From an uncultured Candidatus Melainabacteria bacterium (GTDB lineage Bacteria > Cyanobacteriota > Vampirovibrionia > Gastranaerophilales > Gastranaerophilaceae): 64,000 nt of DNA. The translations under genes were made by a program, and so were the position numbers. The first letter of the stretch is position 1, and the number at the start of each line of letters is the position of its first letter. Below the pieces are notes generated by a model. It saw only the letters and a program-made list of their open reading frames with translations. It made no database searches and was not told the origin of the DNA. The stretch spans positions 62,001-126,000 of the forward strand of contig CANARY010000007.1 in NCBI GenBank assembly GCA_947364235.1, given 5' to 3'. Positions 23,877 to 33,310 of this stretch are shown piece by piece.

Positions 23877-25536
23877 AGCCCCCCGAAGAGGGTTTGAAAG
23901 AGAGCGACACGCCATAGTACCAACTCGAGTACGAAACGGCGACGTCGACACCGAAAGCAAAAGCCCCAACTAACAAGCCGTCAAACGGTTGACAACCGAA
24001 ACGGGCGAAGCCAACAACAGTCGAATTACTCCACCAACCGTCGCAAAAATAAGTTGATGAAGAACCTCCCGATTCATTGTTAGGAACAAGCCCAATGCCC
24101 GGAACAAGAGTCATTTTCTTTATATATTGCTCCGTAACGGTTCCACTTGCAACAACGCCCGAATCAATATAGCCGTCGCCTGTTGAATTGTAATCTTGAA
24201 CGGTTGAACCGTCGGAAGTTCCTTCGCACATTTTATACAAAAGTTTTCCGTTCTTTTGAATACAACCGTTCGTTATTTTCCAAATATTTCCCCACCAATT
24301 TTCGATGTGGAATACTTTTACGGCTCCGTTTGCGTTGTCGCCATAGAACATTCCCTTTTTGTCGAGAGTTCCCGTGTTTAATTGGTTATTATTGTTTTGC
24401 GAGCCTCCCGAATAACGCCCCGTTCCGAATGTGGTTTGTGTGTCTGTTGATTTACCGATTAAAATTAACAAGTAATTTATTAAACGGCGAAGAGAATATT
24501 CATCAACATTCCAACCCGTGCCGTTTGCTTTGGCGTAAGCGATTTGAGTATCGCCCGCCACATTTTTACAAATTGCTTGACCCGACAATGAACGGATTTT
24601 GTTTGAAATATTGCAACCGTCATATATTGAACGATAAACAAAATCGGAATATGTTCCGTCTTTCTTTTGATGAGTGTAACAATCGGCACCTTCGAACGAT
24701 TCGTTCCCGATTGTAATTTTCATCGCACCACCGTTCAAAACTTCTTCTTTTATCCATATTTGACCAATTTCAACCATTGCGTTAGCAGTTTGGGCTGTGT
24801 TGGCAATATCGGACGGGGTTATTCCGTCGGCTTGGAATGAATAATCGTTTTCATATAAGTAATGTTTAACGGTTCCGTCGGGATTTAACATACACGGACG
24901 GAATAAACTCATAAAGAACGCCTTTTTCCAATCGCCGTAATCAAATTCCCCCGTTGCATAATTCATTTTTGCAGGCTTGTAATTTTCACATTCGCCTTGA
25001 TAAATAACACGGGTCGCAGGGTTTGAATCCGTCGGATTGATTATGAAAGAATACAAACGCATGCCGAATGTATTTTGTGAATCCAAACAAACAACCCCGT
25101 TTAATGAAATTGGAAACGCTTTGAAATAATATTCTTGTTCGCTTTCGGGAAGTGTAATTTCCAAAGGCGTTATATTATAAGCGTTTCGAGTTTTATTTTC
25201 GATTACAATATCGCCGTCGGATTCGTTTTCGGGTACGCTTCCGGCTTTTCCGACAATAACAGTTTTAGCCCAAGAACAAAGAACTTGTCCGTCGATAACG
25301 GTGTCGTCGGGGTCTTTCCATTTTAAATAAACTTTGTTGTTTGCTTTTGTTTTTCTTAACGCCGTACATATTGACGGGGGAATTCCCGAAGCGTTCTTTT
25401 GTTCTAAAATTCCCTTGATTGCAGTATCGATTTTCCTCCAATTATTGTCCAAGTCATAACCGAAGTCGAATAATTCGTCGCCGTCGGTTTCCATATTAAC
25501 CGTTTTTAAATTTATTGTAGGTGTAAAGTTTGGCAT
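23875..25536 (-). CDS. DGR-diversified tail receptor-binding protein
   Basis: A 553-aa protein at the end of the tail gene cluster. Residues 1-50 look like a short attachment region (DFGYDLDNNWRKIDTAIKGI), about 55-160 a fibronectin-like beta domain, and the C-terminal half (about 200-553) a C-type-lectin-like/formylglycine-enzyme fold typical of DGR targets (HIENWWGNIWKITNG, FCDGWWSNS). VR1 encodes residues 509-545, with the variable sites placed as in ligand-binding loops. It should bind the host surface and be retargeted by the RT. Confidence 0.9.
   Translation of the reverse strand: MPNFTPTINLKTVNMETDGDELFDFGYDLDNNWRKIDTAIKGILEQKNASGIPPSICTALRKTKANNKVYLKWKDPDDTVIDGQVLCSWAKTVIVGKAGSVPENESDGDIVIENKTRNAYNITPLEITLPESEQEYYFKAFPISLNGVVCLDSQNTFGMRLYSFIINPTDSNPATRVIYQGECENYKPAKMNYATGEFDYGDWKKAFFMSLFRPCMLNPDGTVKHYLYENDYSFQADGITPSDIANTAQTANAMVEIGQIWIKEEVLNGGAMKITIGNESFEGADCYTHQKKDGTYSDFVYRSIYDGCNISNKIRSLSGQAICKNVAGDTQIAYAKANGTGWNVDEYSLRRLINYLLILIGKSTDTQTTFGTGRYSGGSQNNNNQLNTGTLDKKGMFYGDNANGAVKVFHIENWWGNIWKITNGCIQKNGKLLYKMCEGTSDGSTVQDYNSTGDGYIDSGVVASGTVTEQYIKKMTLVPGIGLVPNNESGGSSSTYFCDGWWSNSTVVGFARFGCQPFDGLLVGAFAFGVDVAVSYSSWYYGVSLSFKPSSGG
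23902..24012 (-). repeat. DGR variable repeat (VR1)
   Basis: 111 bp at the 3' end of the tail protein gene. Compared with the TR there are 13 differences: 11 fall on TR adenines, covering all eight AAY codons, and the other two are in one leucine codon (TR CTT, VR TTA). Non-adenine positions are otherwise identical, which is the signature of adenine-specific mutagenic retrohoming. Confidence 0.95.
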
Positions 25537-25550
25537 TTTTCCTCCTTTTT

Positions 25551-25677
25551 TCTTGGATTATTCGGGTACGCCGAACACATTCAACGACTTTTAAATTCTT
25601 ACGAATTTAAGCCGTCGTTTTCGTGTTCTATGCTCTTACGGGTTTCGCTCACGCTCCACCCTTCCGAAAATCCGCTA
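25551..25677 (-). ncRNA. Structured intergenic element, copy A
   Basis: Minus strand: starts at the TAG stop of the 224-aa gene and ends AATCCAAGA just before the next ribosome site. Closing stem GGATTTTCGG / CCGAATAATCC (one bulged T); hairpin GGGT..GC-GTGA-GC..ACCC; long hairpin GAACAC / AACGAC / TTAAATTC capped by GTAA. One of five copies in the late operon. Confidence 0.75.
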
Positions 25678-26349
25678 ATGTTCGCTCTCGGTTCTTACAT
25701 CGCAATAACACTTTTTCATCAAAGCCTGCATTTCATTCTTTGTCATAACTTGATGAATTTCTTTTTTTCTCAAATATCGAGGTATATAATAAGCCGTATT
25801 ATGGCTCGGCTTGTTTTTGACAACGGCTTCGACAATATTCAAAAAATCGGATTCATTGTAAAAAGAATCCGATTGAATAATAAATGTATGTTTTTGGTTT
25901 CTGATTTGTACGGGGTCAACCTTTTTCCCGTTGGGGGTAAGAATAAACCCGTTCCCGATTAACCTTTTTCCGTATGTATTATAATTTTTCGGAATGTTTT
26001 CGATAATATGAACGGGGAATCCTTTCTTTTGAAGAATGTTTTCAATTTGTTTGAAAGTTTGACATCCTGCAAAACTCGACCATTGAGATTCGACATTTGC
26101 CGCCCTTTCTTCAAGGGTTTTTCCTTCGATTTCTTTTATATTGAACAATTCTTCGCCGTTGATTATATCGTTTTCATAAACATTCACGGTCGGAAAGTGT
26201 GTGAATTTTAAATCAATAAGCCTTTTTTTAATTTCGGAAAAAGGCGAAGCCACAACATCCAAAAAATCAGACATAAAACCCGTCGGGGTTCTAAACGCTC
26301 GACCTTTTCCCAATAATTTTTTAAAAGCGATTTCAATTACATTTTTCAT
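25675..26349 (-). CDS. Mu gp48-like (DUF2313/YmfQ) tail protein
   Basis: A 224-aa baseplate-periphery protein. The N-terminus LLGKGRAFRTPTGFMSDFLDVVASPF fits the DUF2313 pattern of a GRAWR-like start and helical body, and the middle TLEERAANVESQW fits its conserved segment. It follows baseplate J directly (1-bp overlap), as in Mu-like phages, and precedes the fibre gene. The family match is moderate. Confidence 0.7.
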   Translation of the reverse strand: MKNVIEIAFKKLLGKGRAFRTPTGFMSDFLDVVASPFSEIKKRLIDLKFTHFPTVNVYENDIINGEELFNIKEIEGKTLEERAANVESQWSSFAGCQTFKQIENILQKKGFPVHIIENIPKNYNTYGKRLIGNGFILTPNGKKVDPVQIRNQKHTFIIQSDSFYNESDFLNIVEAVVKNKPSHNTAYYIPRYLRKKEIHQVMTKNEMQALMKKCYCDVRTESEH

Positions 26350-27620
26350 TATTCATTTTCCCCGTCGGTTTCTGTTGTGAGGTCGGAATTCGATTCTTCC
26401 GAATTATTCTCGCTCGTATAATAAACATCGCCGTTTATTGTCAACGATTTCAAATAGAACAAACAACCGATTCCGAGCGTTGCTTCGTTGATTGTCGTTC
26501 CTGCTTCATTTTTCAAAACAAACGATGTAAATGTTTCCCCGTCGATTACGCCCATACAAGCCGCCGTTAGTTCGGGAGTATTTGTTTTCGCCTTTGATTC
26601 GGGATAATCCAAAACTACAATATGAGGGCGTTTTAAATCCAAAACGCTCGACAAAGCGTTTTTAATTGCTTCATTGTATGAAATATCGGACAAACCGTTG
26701 ATTTCTATGTTCAACCCTGTATATTCGGGCGATTTTAATTCAACCGTCGCCATAACGGGGCGGCGATTGTGAACCCCGATTTCCGAACCTGTTATCGATT
26801 GAGCAACCTGCAGGAATTGCCCCGAACCTTCTAACGGTGTAAAATTCCCGTTTACCCAATTCGGGAACGGATTCGGCGTAATTGTACCCGACGGGGTTCG
26901 GTCTTTTCCTGTCCCGTTGGCTACAATATAAAGAGTTGTAATTCCTTCTGCCAAAACATACGGGAACGCATCAATTATTCCCGAAACTTCCAACGCCCAA
27001 TTATAATAATCAAGAGGGCTTCCCGATTCGGACTTTTTTCGGAATCCGTAAAGAACCCTTTTTCGATAGGTTTCGACCTCTTCATCTTCTGTCCCCTCGA
27101 TTTTTATTTCCGTAACGGTCGCCGTTGAAGGAATTCCGTCAAGAGGGTTCGCAATATTCAAAACCGTTCCGACGGGAATATTCCCGACTTTGCCCGATAT
27201 GGTACATTCGACCGTTGTTATGATTTTTCCGTTTTCGGCGTTTACTTGAGAAATAGTTTTGTAAATTAAACCCGAATTCAAATCCTTGTAAACCGTACCC
27301 GAAACCAAATAAGAAGCCGCCACATTTTGAAGCGTAACGGTTAAATTTGTCGATTGTCCGTAATTGTAATCAACCCCGATTAAGCCGCCCCAAAATTTCA
27401 AAGCCGGAAGTTCGCAGGTTTGAGGAAATATTTGTTTGTAAATCCAAACGGCTAATTGCCAAATCGTCGCCAAAACCCCTGCGATTGCATAACCGAGCGT
27501 TTTTATAAACGCTTTTTCAAGAAGTGGAGTTGAATCCCCATATTTACTCCTCAAAACTGTATATTTCGCCATAAAAGAATCAAATATTTCTTTTATGGTT
27601 TTTGTTGTAAAATTAGCCAC
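26349..27620 (-). CDS. Baseplate J-like protein
   Basis: A 423-aa wedge protein of the contractile-tail baseplate (Mu gp47/P2 J type). The central part shows VSGTVYKDLNSGLIYKT, GKVGNIPVGTVLNIANPLDGI and the adjacent EDEEVETYRKRVLYGFR (about residue 180), which are typical. The C-terminal tail is acidic and low complexity. It lies between the gp46-like and gp48-like genes, the usual order. Confidence 0.88.
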   Translation of the reverse strand: MANFTTKTIKEIFDSFMAKYTVLRSKYGDSTPLLEKAFIKTLGYAIAGVLATIWQLAVWIYKQIFPQTCELPALKFWGGLIGVDYNYGQSTNLTVTLQNVAASYLVSGTVYKDLNSGLIYKTISQVNAENGKIITTVECTISGKVGNIPVGTVLNIANPLDGIPSTATVTEIKIEGTEDEEVETYRKRVLYGFRKKSESGSPLDYYNWALEVSGIIDAFPYVLAEGITTLYIVANGTGKDRTPSGTITPNPFPNWVNGNFTPLEGSGQFLQVAQSITGSEIGVHNRRPVMATVELKSPEYTGLNIEINGLSDISYNEAIKNALSSVLDLKRPHIVVLDYPESKAKTNTPELTAACMGVIDGETFTSFVLKNEAGTTINEATLGIGCLFYLKSLTINGDVYYTSENNSEESNSDLTTETDGENE

Positions 27621-27662
27621 AATATTTCTCCCCTTAATTTCACTTTGCTTTCAAAACTTTCT

Positions 27663-27818
27663 TCTTGGATTATTGCTTCACAAAAACAAGCCGTTCGCTT
27701 CGCTTACGCTGTCGCTCTCTTTTGTTTTTGCTACTTCGGGACTTCGCTTGCGTGAATGAGCTTATGGCTTACGCCAACGCTCCCGCTCCCGCACGCTTCG
27801 CCCTACGCAAAATCCGCT
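27663..27818 (-). ncRNA. Structured intergenic element, copy B (longest)
   Basis: Closing stem GGATTTTGC / GCAATAATCC with one bulged T, a large nested hairpin GCGTG..GAGC..TGGC-GTAA-GCCA..GCTC..CACGC, and a second arm CAAAAACA / TGTTTTTG holding GC-GTAA-GC. The 3' end of the gp46-like gene runs into this copy because the usual TAG is absent, so the last residues (AKRAGAGALA) are encoded by it. Confidence 0.75.
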
Positions 27819-28194
27819 TTTGATTTTCCCAAACGACGGCATAAGATTGTTCGTTGCCGAACGGTTCCGTGATTGTTATATCAACATTGATTTTGTTTTC
27901 AATATTTCCGTAAGCGAAACTTTTGACATCTTCGGCGATTCCGTTATCAATCATCCATTTCAAGCATTTGTTTGCTTTATTTTCAACCGTTTTCAAATTC
28001 TGTTTTGTAATCGGAAGATTTAACGATTCCTCAAATTCATTGTCGGATTCGTATTCTTCAAAAACATTTGAAAAATTATCACCACCGAACAAAGATAAAT
28101 AAACGGATGTATAAAGTGTCCCGTCGCCTTTGAGGTCGCCTGCTTGAAGAACAACTTCGGCTCCGTCGCCGTTATCCATTAGTAAAATATCCAT
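27769..28194 (-). CDS. Mu gp46-like baseplate protein (gp25 type)
   Basis: A 141-aa protein; the N-terminus MDILLMDNGDGAEVVLQAGDL and the segment LYTSVYLSLFGG match the Mu gp46 family, a baseplate wedge protein related to T4 gp25. It overlaps the spike gene by 1 bp. The last 10-12 residues, basic and Ala/Gly-rich, come from reading into the structured element downstream and are probably not part of the original protein. Confidence 0.8.
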   Translation of the reverse strand: MDILLMDNGDGAEVVLQAGDLKGDGTLYTSVYLSLFGGDNFSNVFEEYESDNEFEESLNLPITKQNLKTVENKANKCLKWMIDNGIAEDVKSFAYGNIENKINVDITITEPFGNEQSYAVVWENQKRILRRAKRAGAGALA

Positions 28195-28733
28195 TATGAA
28201 CCCCCCGTCGCTATACCTTTATTAAATGAAGGCTTGTCAAGAACTCCGTCCATACCGTCGGCGGCTTCAATGTGTGAAGCCGTGAATTTTCCTTCGTGAA
28301 GCCAATCCCCCGAAGATGTTATCGAACCTGCTTCAATATCCAAAACCCCTCCAACGCTCAAATTGGCGTTTCCCAAAACAACGATGTTTAAATCTTTTCC
28401 ACTCGAAATAATAACCGAGCCGTCGTTTTTCAAGTGAATTTCGGCAACGGGAAGAATCTCGCCCGTTTCTTCATCTTTTTTAATTGAATAAATTCTTTTT
28501 TCACCCGGCTCGGCTTTTCTTGTTATATCATCACGCCAAGCCATAATTATTCCGTCTGCAGGGTTGCCCCCGATACATTCGCCCAAACCTTCACATTCTT
28601 TCAAAGGACAATAATCATCGCCCCCCGAATGAAATTGAACGAGTTTTGAAGCCCGTCCCGACATCGAAGTTGTATTGAAAAACCTTGTTTGTAAATTTGT
28701 AAATATTTCTGCGATTTTAATTTTTAAGAACAC
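28194..28733 (-). CDS. Mu gp45-like baseplate spike protein
   Basis: About 179 aa from a GTG at 28733 that has AGGAG 10 bases upstream; a longer frame to 28772 is inside the previous gene. The protein has an OB-like N-terminal part (MSGRASKLVQFHSGG), a Cys-rich insertion (CPLKECEGLGECIGG), and a beta-rich repetitive C-terminus (LKNDGSVIISSGKDLNIVV...) as in spike proteins of the gpV/gp45 class. It forms the tail tip that meets the cell envelope. Confidence 0.8.
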   Translation of the reverse strand: MFLKIKIAEIFTNLQTRFFNTTSMSGRASKLVQFHSGGDDYCPLKECEGLGECIGGNPADGIIMAWRDDITRKAEPGEKRIYSIKKDEETGEILPVAEIHLKNDGSVIISSGKDLNIVVLGNANLSVGGVLDIEAGSITSSGDWLHEGKFTASHIEAADGMDGVLDKPSFNKGIATGGS

Positions 28734-29884
28734 AACGGCAACTCCTCGGGTATTTCGTAAGTATAAGCACACGGAAGCGTTAAGGTTAAATAAGTTGAAT
28801 CGGGGTGTCGTCTTTCAACGGATTCGATAACCCAATCCATTTCTTCATCAATTCCGATTTTAGGATTTTTTACAACGGCGAAATCGCCCGATTTTTGAAG
28901 AAGATTTTCGCCAATTAAAGCGTGCAGTTTGAAATGTTTCCCAATCTCCGAACAAGCCCACCTTTTCGAAACATTCGCCAAATCAAGAGAATTATAATCG
29001 TTTGAATCAGAACGCTTTGTTATAGGAACAGGGAACGGAATTTGTGTTGTTGCCGTATCTGTTGAGGGATATTGTGAATTTACCTCATAATATCGCCCAA
29101 GTCCGACGGTTATAAATTCGCCCCGAATCTCTTTCAATCCCAAACACTCTCCGTCAATTAAATTCAATTTTTCTTGTGTGTCGGCTTTAAAACGCCCGAT
29201 AAAAAGCCCGTCGCCTGTGTCCGTGAGCAATAAACCACGGGAACGACAAACACGCTTCATAAATTCCCAAACTGTTTCTTCTTTTTTAGCCGTGAACGAA
29301 GTTCCGATTTCATTCGTGAAAACCTCGTCCAATTCGGGTTCGGATGAAAAAGAAATCTTTTGATTGTAATATCCTGCGACTTGTTCCAAAACGCCACGGA
29401 TTGAACGGTTTGTGAATTCAAAAGGATTCGGCATAACCGTTTCGGTCAATATTCCTGCATGCGATTTTATTTCAATTTGAGTCCAATTCGCAAAATTTGT
29501 TAAATTCGGTTTGATGTTTGCGATTCTACCTTTTAAAAACAAAGAATTTTCGTCGCACAATGTAATCGAATCATTGAACGAAAAATTATAATCGACATCG
29601 GTTTTGTTGAAAATAAAAACGCCGCCTTTTACGGCTTCCAACCCGTGAAAAAGCGTGAATTCCGAAAAATCGTTGTAATTAACTTCCCCGTGTCGAAGAT
29701 AAACTTCGCCCGTGATTTCAATATCGCTTGAATCCGTTTCGGATTCTTCCAAAACCAAAACATTTCCCGATTCAAGATTGTTGTTCATCTTTGCAATATC
29801 GCCCCCTTTTTCGGGCGTTCCGTAAGCACGGCGAGAAATATCGTCCCAAGTATCGCTTGGCGATTTTGAAAACTCTTTATACAT
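28724..29884 (-). CDS. Mu gp44-like baseplate hub protein
   Basis: A 386-aa protein. Residues about 1-45 resemble a LysM/tail-X segment (SDTWDDISRRAYGTPEKGG), followed by a gpD/gp44-type hub fold with the VEFMKRVCRSRGLLL-like block (about 205) where the second domain begins. It plugs the tail tube and holds the spike. The fusion of a tail-X-like start with the hub is noteworthy. Confidence 0.78.
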   Translation of the reverse strand: MYKEFSKSPSDTWDDISRRAYGTPEKGGDIAKMNNNLESGNVLVLEESETDSSDIEITGEVYLRHGEVNYNDFSEFTLFHGLEAVKGGVFIFNKTDVDYNFSFNDSITLCDENSLFLKGRIANIKPNLTNFANWTQIEIKSHAGILTETVMPNPFEFTNRSIRGVLEQVAGYYNQKISFSSEPELDEVFTNEIGTSFTAKKEETVWEFMKRVCRSRGLLLTDTGDGLFIGRFKADTQEKLNLIDGECLGLKEIRGEFITVGLGRYYEVNSQYPSTDTATTQIPFPVPITKRSDSNDYNSLDLANVSKRWACSEIGKHFKLHALIGENLLQKSGDFAVVKNPKIGIDEEMDWVIESVERRHPDSTYLTLTLPCAYTYEIPEELPLCS

Positions 29885-29910
29885 AAGAACTCCGTTCCCC
29901 TTTTCCGATG

Positions 29911-30026
29911 TCTTGGATTATTGCTTCACAAAAACAAGCCACTCATTTCGCTTTCGCTGACATTCGCTTTTGTTTTTGTTCCTTCGAGTTTCGGGCTTTC
30001 GCCCTCACTCTACGCAAAATCCGCTA
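29911..30026 (-). ncRNA. Structured intergenic element, copy C
   Basis: Starts with the TAG stop of the upstream gene. Closing stem GGATTTTGC / GCAATAATCC; hairpin GAGT..GGGC-GAAA-GCCC..ACTC; second arm CAAAAACA / TGTTTTTG with an inner GC-GAAA-GC. It has the same architecture as the other four copies with different stem sequences. Confidence 0.75.
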
Positions 30027-31406
30027 AATATAAATTTTTACTTCACGACCCCTCGGAATCAAAAAGAACTCGTCGTCCGTGAAATTATTTGTTCGAATTA
30101 AATAATCCAAAGTTGAATCGGGGTTTTCCCGAAAACTTTCATTATAAAATTCATAAGCGAGTTCAATCGGCGTTTTGTCCTCTGATAATGTAATTTTTTG
30201 TTCAACTTTTAATTTGTAAGAACGGTCGAGAATTTCATTCGCCGCCTTAAGAACAACATCCAAAACATTTTCATCACGAATAAACGCATCGCCGAGGTCA
30301 ACAATTCTCGAACTTTCTTCATCGACAAAATCGCTCCAAGAATCGTTTAAATCAACAATACTTTTCGCCGCTTCAACGGCTTCGGCTCTTGTTTCAAAAT
30401 TTGTATTCAACAATGATTCGGCAACCGAAACAATCGCAGACGAAGCGATTGAATCGTTCAATTTCAATTCGTCAACCTGTTCGGGTGTATAATTTGAAGA
30501 AATTGTCGATTTCAACGAATCGGTTTTCAAACTATTAACCAAAGCCTGCCAGCCACCAAATAAAGATGAATAACTTGAAGGCAAGTCGAACGAATTTCCG
30601 ATGTTTTTTGTCTGATTTGTAAGATTCGCCGCCTTTTGGAAAATAACCCCGAGTTGCGATGTTATTGTGAACGAATTTGAAATCAAATCTTGCCCCATAA
30701 TATCCGACATAATTGAATTCAAAGAAACATTTGAAGCCGTGTCGAGAGCATTTGAAACTTTTGTCAAAGCCCCTTGAAATTTGTTCGTAAACGAAGCCAA
30801 TCTTGACGGGCTTTGAATAGATTTCGCCGTTTCTTCAACCGTTGAAGCGAGGTTTTCTTTTGTTTTTGCGACGGTTGATTTGATTTCTTTTTGTTTACTT
30901 TTTTCGCTTTTCGGATAAGTCGAAGGTGATGTTTCGTGCCAATTAACCGTTATAATTGTTGAATTGATTCTTTCAACAAGCGAATTTTTCACTTCAAAAT
31001 TTAAAACATTGACCGTGAATTCTTCACCATAAGCAAGTTGAAGTTTTGATTTTCCGATTTGACAAAGGGCTTTTCGAAAAGCGTTTGATTCTGAATAATG
31101 ATTGTCCCCGATAAAATAACAATCGAGCGTTACATCACGCCCCCCGATTCCCAAATCCGTGAATGTATCGTTCGAATCTCCGACACGCTTTTTCGATGAT
31201 GATGTCGAAACGGACGAAGAGGACGAAGAATTTCCCTTTTTTGCCCCCTTTGTCGATGTTGAATGTGAAACGGAAGTCCTCGGGTTTTCTTTAACTTCCC
31301 CGATGTGCTTTTGCGAATAGCCGCTTGAAAGCGTTTTAATTATAAAGGAAGTCCCGTCGGGAGCCGTCCACATTACATCTTGCATTGAATCTTCAAAAAT
31401 TGCCAT
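30024..31406 (-). CDS. Mu gpN-like DNA circularization/tail protein
   Basis: A 460-aa protein. The N-terminal region (WTAPDGTSFIIKTLSSGYSQKH, then GIGGRDVTLDCYFIGDNHY and FRKALCQIG) matches the Mu gpN/DNA-circularisation N-terminal family, a tail/baseplate component. Residues about 45-75 are a Ser/Lys-rich insertion. The rest is helical. It lies directly after the tape measure gene. Confidence 0.8.
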   Translation of the reverse strand: MAIFEDSMQDVMWTAPDGTSFIIKTLSSGYSQKHIGEVKENPRTSVSHSTSTKGAKKGNSSSSSSVSTSSSKKRVGDSNDTFTDLGIGGRDVTLDCYFIGDNHYSESNAFRKALCQIGKSKLQLAYGEEFTVNVLNFEVKNSLVERINSTIITVNWHETSPSTYPKSEKSKQKEIKSTVAKTKENLASTVEETAKSIQSPSRLASFTNKFQGALTKVSNALDTASNVSLNSIMSDIMGQDLISNSFTITSQLGVIFQKAANLTNQTKNIGNSFDLPSSYSSLFGGWQALVNSLKTDSLKSTISSNYTPEQVDELKLNDSIASSAIVSVAESLLNTNFETRAEAVEAAKSIVDLNDSWSDFVDEESSRIVDLGDAFIRDENVLDVVLKAANEILDRSYKLKVEQKITLSEDKTPIELAYEFYNESFRENPDSTLDYLIRTNNFTDDEFFLIPRGREVKIYI

Positions 31407-31478
31407 AATTTTTCCTTTTGATTTATTTTATTTAATTTAATCAAAATGTTTTTACACATTGTTTTTTATTTTTTTGAA

Positions 31479-33308
31479 TCAAGCAGGTTTTAATTTCAAA
31501 TTGCTCGGGCTTTGAAGCGAAGTGTTTGTTTCGGCGTTGTAACCCGTTCTATTGTCAATCGTTGTTTTTACTTCGATTGACCCGTTTTTATTTCCGTTTA
31601 CTTTCGGGCTTTTGTTTTTGACATCGCCGCCGTCAACCCCTTCAATTTTAATTCCCCCTCCTGCTTTAATTTGTTTAATAATTTGAGGAAGGTTCATCAA
31701 ACTTTTAATAATGAAACCGACCGGACCCAAAGCCATAAGAAGAATATTGATGAAATTATCCTTTATAAAACTTCCAACCTTTGAAAAAACATCTTTACAG
31801 GTCGCCCAAAAACCCGAAAGAAGTTCTTTGGTTGAATTCCACCAACTAACAACGGTCGCCGTTACTTTGTCCCAATTCTTCCAAAGAAGAATTACAACTC
31901 CAATCAACGCCATAATTCCGAGCGTAATTAAACCGACAGGCGACATTAGAAACGCCATTGTTTGAGCGGCGAGAGCCGTAACGGATTTCCAAATCGCCGA
32001 AGTGAACATCCCGATTGATTGAACAAGTTTTGTATTCATCAAAACGGACATCAATCCACCTTCCATTCGAAGCAACGCCATTTTTAAACGCCAAATATCG
32101 AGAGCTGTTTGAACTAATTTACAAGCCGAAGCAACTCCGACAATAGCAATCGGCAACATCAACAATAACGGGAGCCAATTATTTTTTACAAAATTGTAAA
32201 AAGCACTTCCCATATCAAAAACAAATTTGATTGCTTTGAATAAATTATTTATTGAATCAATCACCAATCCCAACGCCGGAACAATTACGGTCGCCAATAC
32301 AGTTTTAAACATCGGCATGCTTGTTTGTACTATCGGCATAAGAATTGAATTGAATGTTTTAAATAATTCTTGGAATTTTACAAGAAGGGGAGAGCATATT
32401 CTCAAACCTTCTTCGAAATTTTTAAATAAAGCCCCGAAACCTTTTTCAATGGTTGGCGAATATTTCGTGATTGTAGCGTTCAAAGATTTCATCACGGCGT
32501 TATATTTCGGAAGCATTATGTTTCCGAGCCGTGTTTCCATTTCTTTTTTGTTTTCTTCAAACATTCTCGCTTGGTTGGCGTAGTTGCCCCCCGTTCTCAA
32601 GAAATCGCCTTGGGAATTTTTTGTCGCTTCCATAACATATTGATAACGAAGCTCGATTTTTTGGGCTTGGGACATATCTTTCAATTTACCCCCAATCCCT
32701 TTCTTTTTGGCGAATTCTTGCAGGTTCGTTTCGGTCATTACAACCCCGAGATTTTTTAACGCTTCGGTTTCACCTGTAAAAATACCCTTCAAAGCATTAG
32801 CAGACAACGCTTGGTCGGTGTTTTTGAATGAAGCAATATCTGCAGAAAGTTGGGTCAATGACATCGCCATTTCGGAAGCCCTTTTGGTTGTCATTCCCAT
32901 TCCTGCTCCCATATCACCATATAAAGCCGCCGTGTCGAGAGCCGTTTGTTGAGCAAGCCCCATTGATTTAATTGAAGTTTTACTCCATTCAATAACGCTT
33001 TGAGAATCCGTCTTAAATGTTTCGTTTGTTTTTCCGAGCGTTTCTTGTAAATCGGAAGCCTTGTCAACCCAAGAGCCGAGCGTTTCTTTTATGGCACTTG
33101 CCGCAATTAAAGCAACAACGCCCGTAATTGCCGATTTCACTCCGTCAAAAGAATTTTTGAGAGTTGCTCCGGCTTGTTGGGATTGGGTTTTCAATTTGTT
33201 TAATTGTCCCCCGAATCCCGAAGCCTTATTTTTCATATTTTGGAAAACTCCCGACATTCCGTCTTTTGCTTTAAATGAAGTAAAAACGCTGAATGATTTT
33301 GAAGCCAT
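31479..33308 (-). CDS. Tail tape measure protein
   Basis: A 609-aa protein with an N-terminal coiled coil (KNKASGFGGQLNKLKTQ), a conserved tape-measure block (about residues 55-260, ETLGKTNETFKTD, FTGETEALKNLGVVM), a hydrophobic middle with several membrane-like segments (about 335-480), and a basic C-terminus. It sets tail length; at about 0.15 nm per residue this suggests a tail of about 90 nm. It follows the frameshifted chaperone gene, as expected. Confidence 0.88.
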   Translation of the reverse strand: MASKSFSVFTSFKAKDGMSGVFQNMKNKASGFGGQLNKLKTQSQQAGATLKNSFDGVKSAITGVVALIAASAIKETLGSWVDKASDLQETLGKTNETFKTDSQSVIEWSKTSIKSMGLAQQTALDTAALYGDMGAGMGMTTKRASEMAMSLTQLSADIASFKNTDQALSANALKGIFTGETEALKNLGVVMTETNLQEFAKKKGIGGKLKDMSQAQKIELRYQYVMEATKNSQGDFLRTGGNYANQARMFEENKKEMETRLGNIMLPKYNAVMKSLNATITKYSPTIEKGFGALFKNFEEGLRICSPLLVKFQELFKTFNSILMPIVQTSMPMFKTVLATVIVPALGLVIDSINNLFKAIKFVFDMGSAFYNFVKNNWLPLLLMLPIAIVGVASACKLVQTALDIWRLKMALLRMEGGLMSVLMNTKLVQSIGMFTSAIWKSVTALAAQTMAFLMSPVGLITLGIMALIGVVILLWKNWDKVTATVVSWWNSTKELLSGFWATCKDVFSKVGSFIKDNFINILLMALGPVGFIIKSLMNLPQIIKQIKAGGGIKIEGVDGGDVKNKSPKVNGNKNGSIEVKTTIDNRTGYNAETNTSLQSPSNLKLKPA

Positions 33309-33310
33309 AA

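Noticed and set aside
24147-24716. 189-codon plus-strand frame inside the tail protein gene
   Set aside because: Antisense shadow of the 553-aa gene with unlikely composition and no ribosome site.
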